Shown: positions 1-6,971 of the stretch, one piece after another | Position numbering within the stretch: the stretch's first letter is position 1 | Layout: each line of letters starts with the position of its first letter | DNA from: Chitinophagaceae bacterium | GTDB taxonomy: Bacteria; Bacteroidota; Bacteroidia; Chitinophagales; Chitinophagaceae | Assembly (NCBI GenBank): GCA_016786525.1 | Contig: JAEUVW010000420.1 | Span: 1-8,471, forward strand | Length of the DNA stretch: 8,471 nucleotides | Direction: 5' to 3' | Notes under the pieces: model-generated | Told to the model about the DNA's origin: nothing | Seen by the model: only the letters and a program-made list of their open reading frames with translations | The model's database searches: none | Program-made: the position numbers and the translations under genes

Positions 1-2
1 TC

Positions 3-1304
3 AAAGGCCGGGGCCTGTATTCCTTTATCCTGATGGCCGACAGCAATGGGCAGGTGTACCGCTACAAAGACCTGCCCTACAACGACAGTGTCAACCAGCT
101 GTCCGGCATCGCCTACGACGGGGGGCAGTACATCATCGCGGCGGGCAAGCACATTACCGATACGGCCAGCAACCTGCTGTTTTACAAATTCGATACCGCC
201 CTGAATATGCTCTGGCTCAAATCGTATCATCCCCGCGTACTGCTCATCGACCAGATCACGCAGAACCTGGTGGTAGACAGCAGCGGCTATATGCTCTGCG
301 GGGGGGGGCAGAATTCGGGATTTAGCTGGGAAAAATCAAACCGGGTACAGGCCCTGCTGTTCAAGACCGATACGGCCGGCCGGGAGCTGTGGACCTGGAC
401 CTCTCCTTTCACTACGTATTCAGAGTACAAGGGCTTTATCGGCGCTGCAGTACGCACGCAGGACGGGGGCTACCTGTTTACCACCATGGGCCGCACCTAC
501 AACAGTCTGAGCCCCTCGGATCCCATCGTACGCCTGAAGGCCAAGCAGATGATCATCAAGCTGGATGCAGACCGCAAACCCCTCTGGGAAACAGTGATCG
601 ACGATTATTTTACTGAGTATGGTTATATACCAGCCAGCCTGCTGGAACTGGCCGATGGCAGCTTTATTTTTTTAGGAGGAAGGGTCGTTGATTCTGTCGC
701 CGCCCCGGTATATATAGAAATGCGTTTTGTGCTGCAGCGCTACAGCCCCTCTGGGATACTACTCGATCAGCATAAACTAAATCCCTATCTGCCCAGGGTT
801 GCGGACGATACGCACCCCGAATCCGGCGGCCCGGTCAACCATATTATCCAATTGCCGGACAAGGGCTTCCTGCTGGCCGGCTGGTACGAAAACCGTACCG
901 CCGGGGCGCCCACACCCCGCCAGCGCGGCTGGCTGCTGAAGCTGGACAGTAATGGCTGCCTGGGCCCGGCAGACACCCAATGCCGGCCCACCGCCATCCG
1001 CGATCCGCAGCAGACCGCAAATCAGTTTAGCGTGTATCCCAATCCTTCAAACGGAAGTTTCACCATTACGTCCCCAAATGTCAGCCTGAACCTGCCTGCC
1101 GGACAGGCAGGCGTAACGAAGTGGCGTGAGGGATTTCTAAGCGTCGCTATATACGACCTCACAGGCCGCAGCATCCATCAGCAAGCTGCCGTCTGGCGTA
1201 ACAATACGGCGACCATAAACGTGCAAACTGCAGCAGGCGTGTATATCCTCGAACTCAGCAGCGAAACAGGCGAACGATACCGGCAAAAGATCGTCATTGA
1301 ATAG
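3..1304 (+). CDS. Secreted protein with T9SS type A sorting domain (5'-truncated by window edge)
   Basis: This is the C-terminal part of an exported protein. The frame is open through the window's left edge (ten codons precede the first ATG at 33), so the true start and signal peptide lie outside. The body, about residues 10-310 of the visible 433, repeats units of the form GG-x-L/F-x-x-G followed by L/I-x-K/R-L/F-D-x-x-G-x-x-L/W, as in beta-propeller-like surface proteins of Bacteroidota. A 'KLDSNGCLGP' segment then leads into a C-terminal type A sorting domain that starts near FSVYPNPSNG (about visible residue 342), contains the IYDLTGR strand and ends in RQKIVIE. In known T9SS substrates this domain directs passage through the outer membrane and is cleaved, leaving the body secreted or surface-attached. 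The domain carries an unusual in-frame insertion encoded by a palindrome at 1091-1111. A run of nine G lies at 300-308. The body's ligand or enzymatic activity, if any, is not recognisable. Confidence 0.85.
   Translation, partial: KGRGLYSFILMADSNGQVYRYKDLPYNDSVNQLSGIAYDGGQYIIAAGKHITDTASNLLFYKFDTALNMLWLKSYHPRVLLIDQITQNLVVDSSGYMLCGGGQNSGFSWEKSNRVQALLFKTDTAGRELWTWTSPFTTYSEYKGFIGAAVRTQDGGYLFTTMGRTYNSLSPSDPIVRLKAKQMIIKLDADRKPLWETVIDDYFTEYGYIPASLLELADGSFIFLGGRVVDSVAAPVYIEMRFVLQRYSPSGILLDQHKLNPYLPRVADDTHPESGGPVNHIIQLPDKGFLLAGWYENRTAGAPTPRQRGWLLKLDSNGCLGPADTQCRPTAIRDPQQTANQFSVYPNPSNGSFTITSPNVSLNLPAGQAGVTKWREGFLSVAIYDLTGRSIHQQAAVWRNNTATINVQTAAGVYILELSSETGERYRQKIVIE
300..308 (+). repeat. Nine-G homopolymer tract in coding sequence
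   Basis: Nine consecutive G follow a C at 299. They encode three glycines in the Cys-Gly-Gly-Gly-Gln context of the T9SS cargo gene. A change of one G would shift the frame. Tracts of this length are known slippage sites in other bacteria, but here the tract is in frame and the glycine motif fits the repeat unit. Confidence 0.7.
1091..1111. repeat. GC-rich palindrome inside the T9SS sorting domain coding sequence
   Basis: Arms cctgcctg (1091-1098) and caggcagg (1104-1111) are perfect reverse complements around a 5-nt loop, ccgga. Read in the gene's frame it gives LPAGQAG within a stretch, roughly VSLN to REGF, that separates the first strand (SFTITSP) from the LSVAIYDLTGR strand. Those two strands are normally close together in type A sorting domains. 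The palindrome is therefore best read as a small interspersed palindromic element inserted in frame and tolerated in a loop. That it is dispersed in the genome is inference; no second copy occurs in this window. Confidence 0.6.
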
Positions 1305-1507
1305 CAGCAAACTGATCCATGCAGTGTAGAGCCCTATAATGTCTTCAAAACCTTATAGGTTTTATTGTGCTGTTTTTTTACAGCATAGGGCAAAGTATAG
1401 CGCATACTCAAATAAGGAAACAATAAATTGATACAGGTTGTGGGACAATTATTTGCATCGGGAAAAGCAATGTTGTACATTTCTGATCCAAAAGCCCTGT
1501 CTGAAAT
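1305..1507. other. Intergenic spacer with nested inverted repeats
   Basis: This spacer lies between the T9SS cargo gene and the response regulator gene and contains no convincing gene. Three inverted repeats cluster near its start. They are cctata (1333-1338) with tatagg (1354-1359), followed by TTTT; gccctat (1331-1337) with atagggc (1385-1391); and tgctgt (1368-1373) with acagca (1380-1385) around a six-T loop. The first two share the left arm and cannot form together. The first, with its short T run, is the best candidate terminator for the upstream gene, but it is weak (6-bp stem, 15-nt loop). Further on are agtat/atact (1394-1398, 1404-1408) and aattg/caatt (1426-1430, 1446-1450). The latter lies directly upstream of the -33-like element and could be an operator. 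Confidence 0.4.
1452..1483 (+). promoter_or_regulatory. Candidate Bacteroidota-type promoter of the regulator/kinase operon
   Basis: TTTG at 1452-1455, a 20-nt spacer, and TACATTTC at 1476-1483 match the Bacteroidota primary sigma consensus (TTTG, 19-21 nt, TAnnTTTG) with one mismatch in the last base. Transcription would start around 1487-1490, giving a leader of roughly 20 nt before the ATG at 1508. No clear Shine-Dalgarno sequence is present, as is usual in the phylum. Confidence 0.5.
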
Positions 1508-2308
1508 ATGAAGCAATATTTGCCGGTAAAGGCACTGCTCCTCGATGATGAACCCGACGCCTGCAGGAATCTCAAAAGTATCCTCAGCAATTACTGGAAA
1601 GATACCATAGCCGTAGCCGGCTATGCCCTCAATACCACAGAGGCGGAACAACTGATCGTACAGCATGCGCCCGATGTGCTGTTTATCGACATTGAAATGC
1701 CCGGCGAGAATGCATTCCAGTTCCTGCAGCGTATCGCCCCTTTTACTTTTGAAGTGATTTTCGTAACCGCCTACGACGATTACGCCCTGAAAGCCCTAAA
1801 GCTGAATGCCGTAGACTATATCCTGAAACCGATAAGCCTCGAAGAACTGGAGGAAGCAATAGGCAAGCTGTGTGCGAAGCTTGAGCGAAAGCAGCGGGAA
1901 GGGCGGCAAGGCTTAGGTACCAACTATTCCGAGCTTGGAGACCAGGTATTGCATGATGTGCACGTCGAAAAAATAGTGCTGAAAAGCAGGAACGAAGTTT
2001 TTGTCGTCCAGTTCAAAGACATCAGTTATGTAAAGGCAGAGGGCAGCTATGCTCATTTTTACTTTACCGATCATAAGCAGACCAAGAGCGTGATGATGAG
2101 CTACCCGCTTGTAGACTATGAAGATCTGCTGCCCCGGGATATTTTTTTCCGGACCCACAAATCATACCTGGTCAACTGCCGGTACATTGATCATATCAAC
2201 AGGGGTGAACACTGTAGCATCAGCCTCAAAGACGGTACGGTGCTGCCCCTGAGCAGAAGGCGTGCACCGGGCCTCATGGATTTTTTAGAGCAATACCGGC
2301 TTGTATAG
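1508..2308 (+). CDS. LytTR-family response regulator transcription factor
   Basis: This 266-residue protein combines an N-terminal receiver domain (about 6-122) with a C-terminal LytTR DNA-binding domain (about 155-263), the AlgR/LytR architecture and its usual length. The receiver has the complete active site: acidic pair D13-D14, phosphoacceptor D61 in FIDIEMPG, T87 in FVTAYD and K107 in ILKPIS. The LytTR part shows the typical 'ISYVKAEGSYAHFYF' strand, FFRTHKSYLVN and a C-terminal DGTVLPLSRRR. Phosphorylation by the partner kinase should control DNA binding; the target promoters are not visible. The start at 1508 leaves the first receiver strand (KALLLDDEPD) intact. The gene overlaps the next one by 8 bp, so the two are almost certainly co-transcribed and probably translationally coupled. 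The regulator preceding the kinase is a less familiar order for LytS/LytR-type pairs. Confidence 0.93.
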   Translation: MKQYLPVKALLLDDEPDACRNLKSILSNYWKDTIAVAGYALNTTEAEQLIVQHAPDVLFIDIEMPGENAFQFLQRIAPFTFEVIFVTAYDDYALKALKLNAVDYILKPISLEELEEAIGKLCAKLERKQREGRQGLGTNYSELGDQVLHDVHVEKIVLKSRNEVFVVQFKDISYVKAEGSYAHFYFTDHKQTKSVMMSYPLVDYEDLLPRDIFFRTHKSYLVNCRYIDHINRGEHCSISLKDGTVLPLSRRRAPGLMDFLEQYRLV

Positions 2309-5255
2309 ATCTGCCTTTCATATCGTTTGGTTTTGGCTGGCCCTCTTACTGAGTAGTACAGCCGGGGCCCAGGAATACCCGATGCTGCATTATACGGTAG
2401 AAAACGGGCTTCCCAGCAATACCGTATATGGTGTGTACCAGGATAAAGACGGCATCGTCTGGGTCGGTACGGACAAAGGGGTGGCCCGCTTTAACGGAAT
2501 CGAATTCAAAACATTTACCACGGCAGATGGCCTGGCAGACAACGAGTGCTTTTTTTTCAAGGAAGATTTGTACGGCAGGCTTTGGATCGGCACCTTCAAC
2601 GGGCAGCTGTGCTACTACCGGAACGGCCGTTTCCACAATGCCCGGAACACGCCCTTTTTAAAACACAACTTCATTGCGTCCACTACCTTTGATATTGCCG
2701 TGCACCACGATAGCAGCCTTACCTTTTTTTACAAAGACAATCCCGGCTTTATCGAGATCAGGGGCGAAAAGTTAAAGACCTTTGTTCCCAAGGCCATGCT
2801 GGACCGGGTGACGGCACAGCTGATCAGTATAGAAAAGTTGCCCGGAGCCCGGTATGCACTGATGTATCCCCAGGAGCGGGTTATTGTCGATAGTGCTCTG
2901 TCCGTACAGTCCGTACAGCCCCATAAGGGATTCTCATTGCGCGGGCACTTTATCGGTAATACAAAAGGGGTCGGTTATTATCTTGCGGAGGGAGGAAAGA
3001 TGTACACAGAAGATTTAAAGCCTTTCCCTTTCCTGGCGGAAGACCTGGTGCGTGATGCCCGGCAGATCCGTTTTATCAAAGAAAAGGACTTTGAATGGCT
3101 GGGATGCAATAAAGGTGTTTACTTTGACCGGACCCTTTTATTGAAAGGAAAAATTGTCAACGATGTCTTTAAAGACAACAGCGACAATTGCTGGATCAGC
3201 ACCAACAAAGATGGTATCTACCTGCTGAGCGCCCGTTTTGACAAAACCGGTTATTGGCCCGGGGCCTACAAGGAGGAGATTGTTTTTGCAGATTGCCGCG
3301 ACTCCATTCTTTGCTATGCGGAGAAAGATAAAAGCCTCTATCGTATCCATACAGGCGTCAAAGGAGCCCCGGCAGAACAGTTGGCCAAACCCGGCGACTA
3401 TATGGGCTCTGCGTTCGATAATATTCTTTGTGGCTGGATCCGCCGGAACAGCTTTTATACCTTCAACTATACGGGTATCTACCGGATGGACAGTATCCGT
3501 TCATCCAAACCCGGCAAAATAAAGCTGCTGAAAAATGACCCTAAAATAACGTCCTATCTGAAGCAGGTTGATGAAAGCCCGGGTCTTATCTGCTTCAGGG
3601 GGCGCAAGCAGCTGGAGGTAGAGCAACCCGAAAAGGTCTTCCGGGTAAAGGATAGCCTGTCGATGCATCTGCTGCTCCTCTCCGAATCCAACAGGACGAT
3701 CTACGGGGCTGCTTTTGATAAAAACGGGCGTTACTGGTTTTCGGCACGGAAAAATATGTATTACCTGGATGGATTGTCTATGGTAAAAAATTCAGGTTTT
3801 CCCGCTATAGGCTTTCGCGAGTTTGTGTTTTGCAAAAATTATTTTGCCGGTATTACCCATACAAACGAGCTACTGATCACCAACAACTATTTGTTGCCTC
3901 AGGTCAGACTGGATACCATCAGAAGCAACGATTGCGTCTGGGATAAATTTTATCCCCTGAACGACAGCTGCTGGCTGATCAGTACGAATAATTATTTCCG
4001 GATCCTGCGCCTGGATCATACTTCCGCGCGTCCGCGCTATACCATCCAGCTGCTGGAGCATCCTTTTGTGCCCTACCTGCCTGACTATACCTATGTAGAC
4101 AGCACTACCTGTTTTTTCTTTAAGAATGGTTCTGTAAGCAGTTTTCCTATAGCCGATATCCTGCAGGCGCCGCAGGCACCCACTGTGTTGTTCCAGGAAT
4201 TGATTACTGCCAAAGGCTCCTTTTTTATTCGCGATGAAATGCGTCTCAGTTATGCTGAATCGAAAAATATCTCGATTCTCTTTACACCGGTGTCCTATGC
4301 CCAAAAGAACCTGCGTTATGAATATTCGATCAGTGCGGAGGGAAAGCCGGACCAGTGGTCTGAAATAAAAGGAAATGAGATAGACCTGTACAAGACAGGC
4401 TACGGGCGCTTTGTCATTAAGGTCCGCCCCAGGACTATGTCCGGCAGCTATGGTAAAACAGCCGCCTTTACCCTGCACGTGGCCAAACCCTTCTGGGCAA
4501 CGTATTGGTTTATCGGGGCCTGTATTCCTGCCCTTATCTTTATCGTGGCCTTTGTGGCGCGTATCGGTATCCGGCAGACTTTGCGGGTGCGGGAAAAAGA
4601 ATTGCGCTTTTTGCGCTCGGAGTACAAAGCATTGAACGCACTGATGAATCCGCACTTTATTTTTAACTCGCTGAACAGCCTGCAAAGCCTGGTCAACAAC
4701 AACGAAAACAGAACGGCCAGTAAGTATATCCGCATCTTTTCGGACCTCATCCGGCAAAACATGCGCAACATCAGCCAGGACCTCATTCCCCTGTCCCGGG
4801 AGCTTGACCTTGTTGAGAACTACCTCAGGATCGAGCAGCTGCGGTTTAAGGAACATCTAAACTACCAATTGACTGTGGATGACGCCGTAGAAGCAGACCT
4901 GATCATGATCCCACCCCTGCTGATCCAGCCTCTGGTGGAAAATGCGATCAAACATGGCATCTGGCCCAAGCGGTCCGAAACCGGCTTCGTCAGTGTGCTG
5001 GTTTATGAAAAAGAAGAAGTGCTGTATATCGAGATCACCGACAACGGGCAGGGTTTTAAAAAAGAGAGCAGTTCAGAAACCATGCACGAATCTTATGCCA
5101 TGGCCAATATTGAAAAGCGGACACAGCAATTGTCCCTTATTCATAAGATCAATATCCGCGTCTCTGTTGAGGAACTTACAGACCGGGGCGGCAACGTGGT
5201 CGGGGTCAGGAGCCTGGTCACGGTCGATGAGCGGGGGCTCAGGAACGGGAAATGA
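2301..5255 (+). CDS. Two-component regulator propeller sensor histidine kinase (LytS-type catalytic core)
   Basis: This 984-residue membrane sensor kinase is the probable partner of the overlapping LytTR regulator. A signal peptide (about 1-23, ending TAGA before QEYP) is followed by a periplasmic sensor of roughly 630 residues. Two clear Reg_prop blades (DGIVWVGTDKGVARFNG near 50-66; YGRLWIGTFNGQLCYY near 91-106) and degenerate ones (near 260-312 and 470-500) indicate a beta-propeller. A Y_Y_Y domain (about 653-728) and one transmembrane helix (about 735-757) come next. The cytoplasmic part has the His_kinase motif NPHFIFNSLNSLQSL with phosphoacceptor H785, the N-box with E880-N881 (LVENAIKHG) and the G-box D914-N915-G916. 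No receiver or AraC domain is fused, so this is not a hybrid one-protein system. The TTG at 2301 is the only start that keeps the signal peptide: an in-frame stop lies at 2286-2288 and the first in-frame ATG comes after the cleavage site. The ligand is unknown; polysaccharide-related signals are common for propeller sensors but unproven here. Confidence 0.92.
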   Translation: MYRSAFHIVWFWLALLLSSTAGAQEYPMLHYTVENGLPSNTVYGVYQDKDGIVWVGTDKGVARFNGIEFKTFTTADGLADNECFFFKEDLYGRLWIGTFNGQLCYYRNGRFHNARNTPFLKHNFIASTTFDIAVHHDSSLTFFYKDNPGFIEIRGEKLKTFVPKAMLDRVTAQLISIEKLPGARYALMYPQERVIVDSALSVQSVQPHKGFSLRGHFIGNTKGVGYYLAEGGKMYTEDLKPFPFLAEDLVRDARQIRFIKEKDFEWLGCNKGVYFDRTLLLKGKIVNDVFKDNSDNCWISTNKDGIYLLSARFDKTGYWPGAYKEEIVFADCRDSILCYAEKDKSLYRIHTGVKGAPAEQLAKPGDYMGSAFDNILCGWIRRNSFYTFNYTGIYRMDSIRSSKPGKIKLLKNDPKITSYLKQVDESPGLICFRGRKQLEVEQPEKVFRVKDSLSMHLLLLSESNRTIYGAAFDKNGRYWFSARKNMYYLDGLSMVKNSGFPAIGFREFVFCKNYFAGITHTNELLITNNYLLPQVRLDTIRSNDCVWDKFYPLNDSCWLISTNNYFRILRLDHTSARPRYTIQLLEHPFVPYLPDYTYVDSTTCFFFKNGSVSSFPIADILQAPQAPTVLFQELITAKGSFFIRDEMRLSYAESKNISILFTPVSYAQKNLRYEYSISAEGKPDQWSEIKGNEIDLYKTGYGRFVIKVRPRTMSGSYGKTAAFTLHVAKPFWATYWFIGACIPALIFIVAFVARIGIRQTLRVREKELRFLRSEYKALNALMNPHFIFNSLNSLQSLVNNNENRTASKYIRIFSDLIRQNMRNISQDLIPLSRELDLVENYLRIEQLRFKEHLNYQLTVDDAVEADLIMIPPLLIQPLVENAIKHGIWPKRSETGFVSVLVYEKEEVLYIEITDNGQGFKKESSSETMHESYAMANIEKRTQQLSLIHKINIRVSVEELTDRGGNVVGVRSLVTVDERGLRNGK

Positions 5256-5795
5256 TTATCGCCTTAAGCGTTTGTACAGGCGTATGGCACTCATCAGCAG
5301 GAGAATGAATGTGATAAGGCCCAGGAAACCCCAAAGCAGGCTGATCTCCTGCTTGACAACTACGAGCATGACAATGGCGATCAGGAAGATCGTCGCTACT
5401 TCATTCCATACCCTCAGTTGTTGGGAAGAGTACCGGAAGATACCCTGGCTTTGCTGCTTCAGGATACGGTGCAGGGAGAAATGATAGGCGTAGAGGCCTG
5501 CGACAAAGACCAGCTTCAGCAACAGCCAGCGCAATGAAGGTTCGAGAAGATAAGACCAGTAGCCCATACGGATCAGCAGCCAGGGGCCAAAGATGAGGGT
5601 CAGGATAGCAGAAGGCCAGGTAATACCAAACCACAGTCGGCGCATCATAAGGGTAAACTGACCCCTCAGTGCATCCCTGACCGCTTCCGGTTGTTCTGCG
5701 GCCTCTGTATTGTAGATAAACAGGCGCGGCATATAAAACAAGCCTGCAAACCAGGTGACGATGAAAATAATATGAAGCGCCTTGATGTATGCCAC
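5256..5795 (-). CDS. hemJ: HemJ-type protoporphyrinogen IX oxidase (CopD/UPF0093 family)
   Basis: This 179-residue inner membrane protein should oxidise protoporphyrinogen IX to protoporphyrin IX, the penultimate step of heme synthesis. Four to five hydrophobic helices are visible (about 5-22, 55-75, 88-106, 132-149, 150-173). Family hallmarks are the N-terminal YIKALHIIFIVTWFAGLFYMPRLF with conserved H8 and R24, LRWLLLKLV with K94 in the third helix, and the WNEVATIFLI segment (130-139). The start is GTG at 5793-5795; an in-frame TAA nine bases upstream rules out a longer protein, and the next Met (residue 22) would delete the conserved His. It lies 23 bp downstream of hemH on the same strand, so the gene products act in consecutive steps and are likely co-transcribed. 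Its stop codon abuts the kinase stop codon with no spacer. Confidence 0.9.
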   Translation of the reverse strand: MAYIKALHIIFIVTWFAGLFYMPRLFIYNTEAAEQPEAVRDALRGQFTLMMRRLWFGITWPSAILTLIFGPWLLIRMGYWSYLLEPSLRWLLLKLVFVAGLYAYHFSLHRILKQQSQGIFRYSSQQLRVWNEVATIFLIAIVMLVVVKQEISLLWGFLGLITFILLLMSAIRLYKRLRR

Positions 5796-5818
5796 GGTCG
5801 TTTATTTTAAGAAAGGTA

Positions 5819-6841
5819 TTAATTCAGCCAGCCGGCTACAGCCTTCACCCACTCAGGATGTACGTTCATACAAGGGATCATCTGGTAATGTGTCCCCCCG
5901 GCTTCCAGGAAAATTTCCCTGCCCCGGATTTCGATCTCCTCCAATGTTTCCAGGCAGTCGCTCACGAATGCCGGGCACAGGATCAACAATTTTTTAATGC
6001 CCTCAGCCGGCATGTCAGCCAGGCGGAAGTCGGTATAAGGTTTCAGCCAGGGTTCGCGGCCCAGCCTGCTCTGAAATGAATAACTGTATTTTTCTTCAGG
6101 GATATTCAGTTCCCGCATCATCAGCTTCATTGTTTCCAGGCATTGGTGACGGTAGCAGGTGGCATGCGCTTTCGAATTGCCTTCGCAGCAGGCAGCGCTG
6201 CCCATACAGTGACTGCCTGTGGGATCACTCACCTGCAGGTGTCGCTCCGGGATACCGTGAAAACTGAACAGGATATGGTCATAGTCCTGCTGCAGGTAAG
6301 GCTGCATATTGGCGCACATGGCGCTGATGTATTCTTCCTGCTTGTAATAAGGCTCAATAACATTCAACTGAAAAGAGTAGCCTTCCTTTTGATGAATGTC
6401 CTTTGCGTACTCCACAGCCGTTTCATAACTGCTCATCGCATAGTGCGGGTACATCGGTACCAGGATCACTTCTTTCAGGTTGGGCATAGTGCGGGCCAGT
6501 CGTTCAAACGCTGCTTTGGGGCTGGGATGGGCATAGCGCATCGCTATCTCAACAGGGTACTCGGTATATTCCTGTACCGCTTTTTGCAGGTTCCGGCTGA
6601 TGACGATCAGCGGAGAGCCTTCTTCTGTCCAGATGGTCTGGTAAGCGTGTGCCGAGTTGGCGGCGCGAAAAGGAACGATAATCCCTTTGACCAGCAGCAG
6701 GCGGAACAAATAGGAATATTTATCGATCACGCGCTTGTCCATCAGGAACTCGTTCAGGTAAGTCCGTACATCTTTTACGGCAGGGGAATCGGGAGACCCC
6801 AGGTTCATCAATACAACAGCCTTTTCAGCATTCAGGTTCAT
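5819..6841 (-). CDS. hemH: Ferrochelatase with an internal cysteine cluster
   Basis: This is a complete 340-residue ferrochelatase (protoheme ferro-lyase), which inserts Fe2+ into protoporphyrin IX. Recognisable landmarks are the N-terminal KAVVLMNLGSPDSP and VRTYLNEFL, the PMYPHYA strand near 129-135, the catalytic-site FSFHGIPERH with H195, and the C-terminal LCPAFVSDCLETLEEI with the conserved glutamate E298. Between residues 212 and 234 sits a cysteine group C-x5-CC-x9-C-x4-C (C212, C218, C219, C229, C234). Some bacterial ferrochelatases use internal cysteines to bind a [2Fe-2S] cluster, so this group is a plausible cluster or metal site, which is inference. The ATG at 6839-6841 gives the normal family N-terminus. 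It is the first gene of the hemH-hemJ operon. Its own promoter is unclear: the best -10-region match on this strand is TAATTTCG at 6867-6860, without a well-spaced -33 element. Confidence 0.95.
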   Translation of the reverse strand: MNLNAEKAVVLMNLGSPDSPAVKDVRTYLNEFLMDKRVIDKYSYLFRLLLVKGIIVPFRAANSAHAYQTIWTEEGSPLIVISRNLQKAVQEYTEYPVEIAMRYAHPSPKAAFERLARTMPNLKEVILVPMYPHYAMSSYETAVEYAKDIHQKEGYSFQLNVIEPYYKQEEYISAMCANMQPYLQQDYDHILFSFHGIPERHLQVSDPTGSHCMGSAACCEGNSKAHATCYRHQCLETMKLMMRELNIPEEKYSYSFQSRLGREPWLKPYTDFRLADMPAEGIKKLLILCPAFVSDCLETLEEIEIRGREIFLEAGGTHYQMIPCMNVHPEWVKAVAGWLN

Positions 6842-6940
6842 ATCAGCTCAGATTGGCGGCGAAATTACTTTAAGTTTTGGCAAAAACCGGCAGGCTTATC
6901 CTATCTCCCCATTGTTCGAAATAATACAGTTGACACTTTT

Positions 6941-6971
6941 TTTGCGTATTCGGTATTAAGTTTGCAACTCA
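6941..6971 (+). promoter_or_regulatory. Candidate -7 element directly before the TPR gene
   Basis: TAAGTTTG at 6957-6964 matches the Bacteroidota TAnnTTTG element exactly. A -33 partner is poor: the TTG at 6930-6932 leaves a 24-nt spacer, longer than the usual 19-21. The element ends only seven bases before the ATG at 6972, so transcription from it would give an mRNA with a leader of a few bases. It sits in the 130-bp divergent spacer shared with hemH. Confidence 0.4.

Noticed and set aside
9..24. A 16-bp exact repeat shared with 4514-4529
   Set aside because: The two copies lie in different reading frames of unrelated genes with unrelated flanks; chance plus shared codon preference is the simpler explanation.
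1334..1666. Minus-strand frame of 110 codons over the spacer and the regulator start
   Set aside because: It runs into the receiver domain coding sequence, has no family resemblance and overlaps the promoter candidate of the operon.
2901..2918. Tandem duplication of a 9-bp unit (tccgtacag) in the kinase gene
   Set aside because: Two copies only, adding Ser-Val-Gln in a variable sensor loop; too short to be more than an ordinary slippage event.
3870..4856. Long open frame (328 codons) antisense to the sensor kinase gene
   Set aside because: It lies wholly within the kinase coding region, shows no recognisable domain, and reads as low-complexity antisense of conserved kinase motifs. The sense strand has unambiguous family matches.
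4942..5484. Open frame of 180 codons spanning the kinase end and the hemJ end
   Set aside because: It crosses two convincing convergent genes in a third frame, with a basic, serine-rich composition typical of spurious translation.
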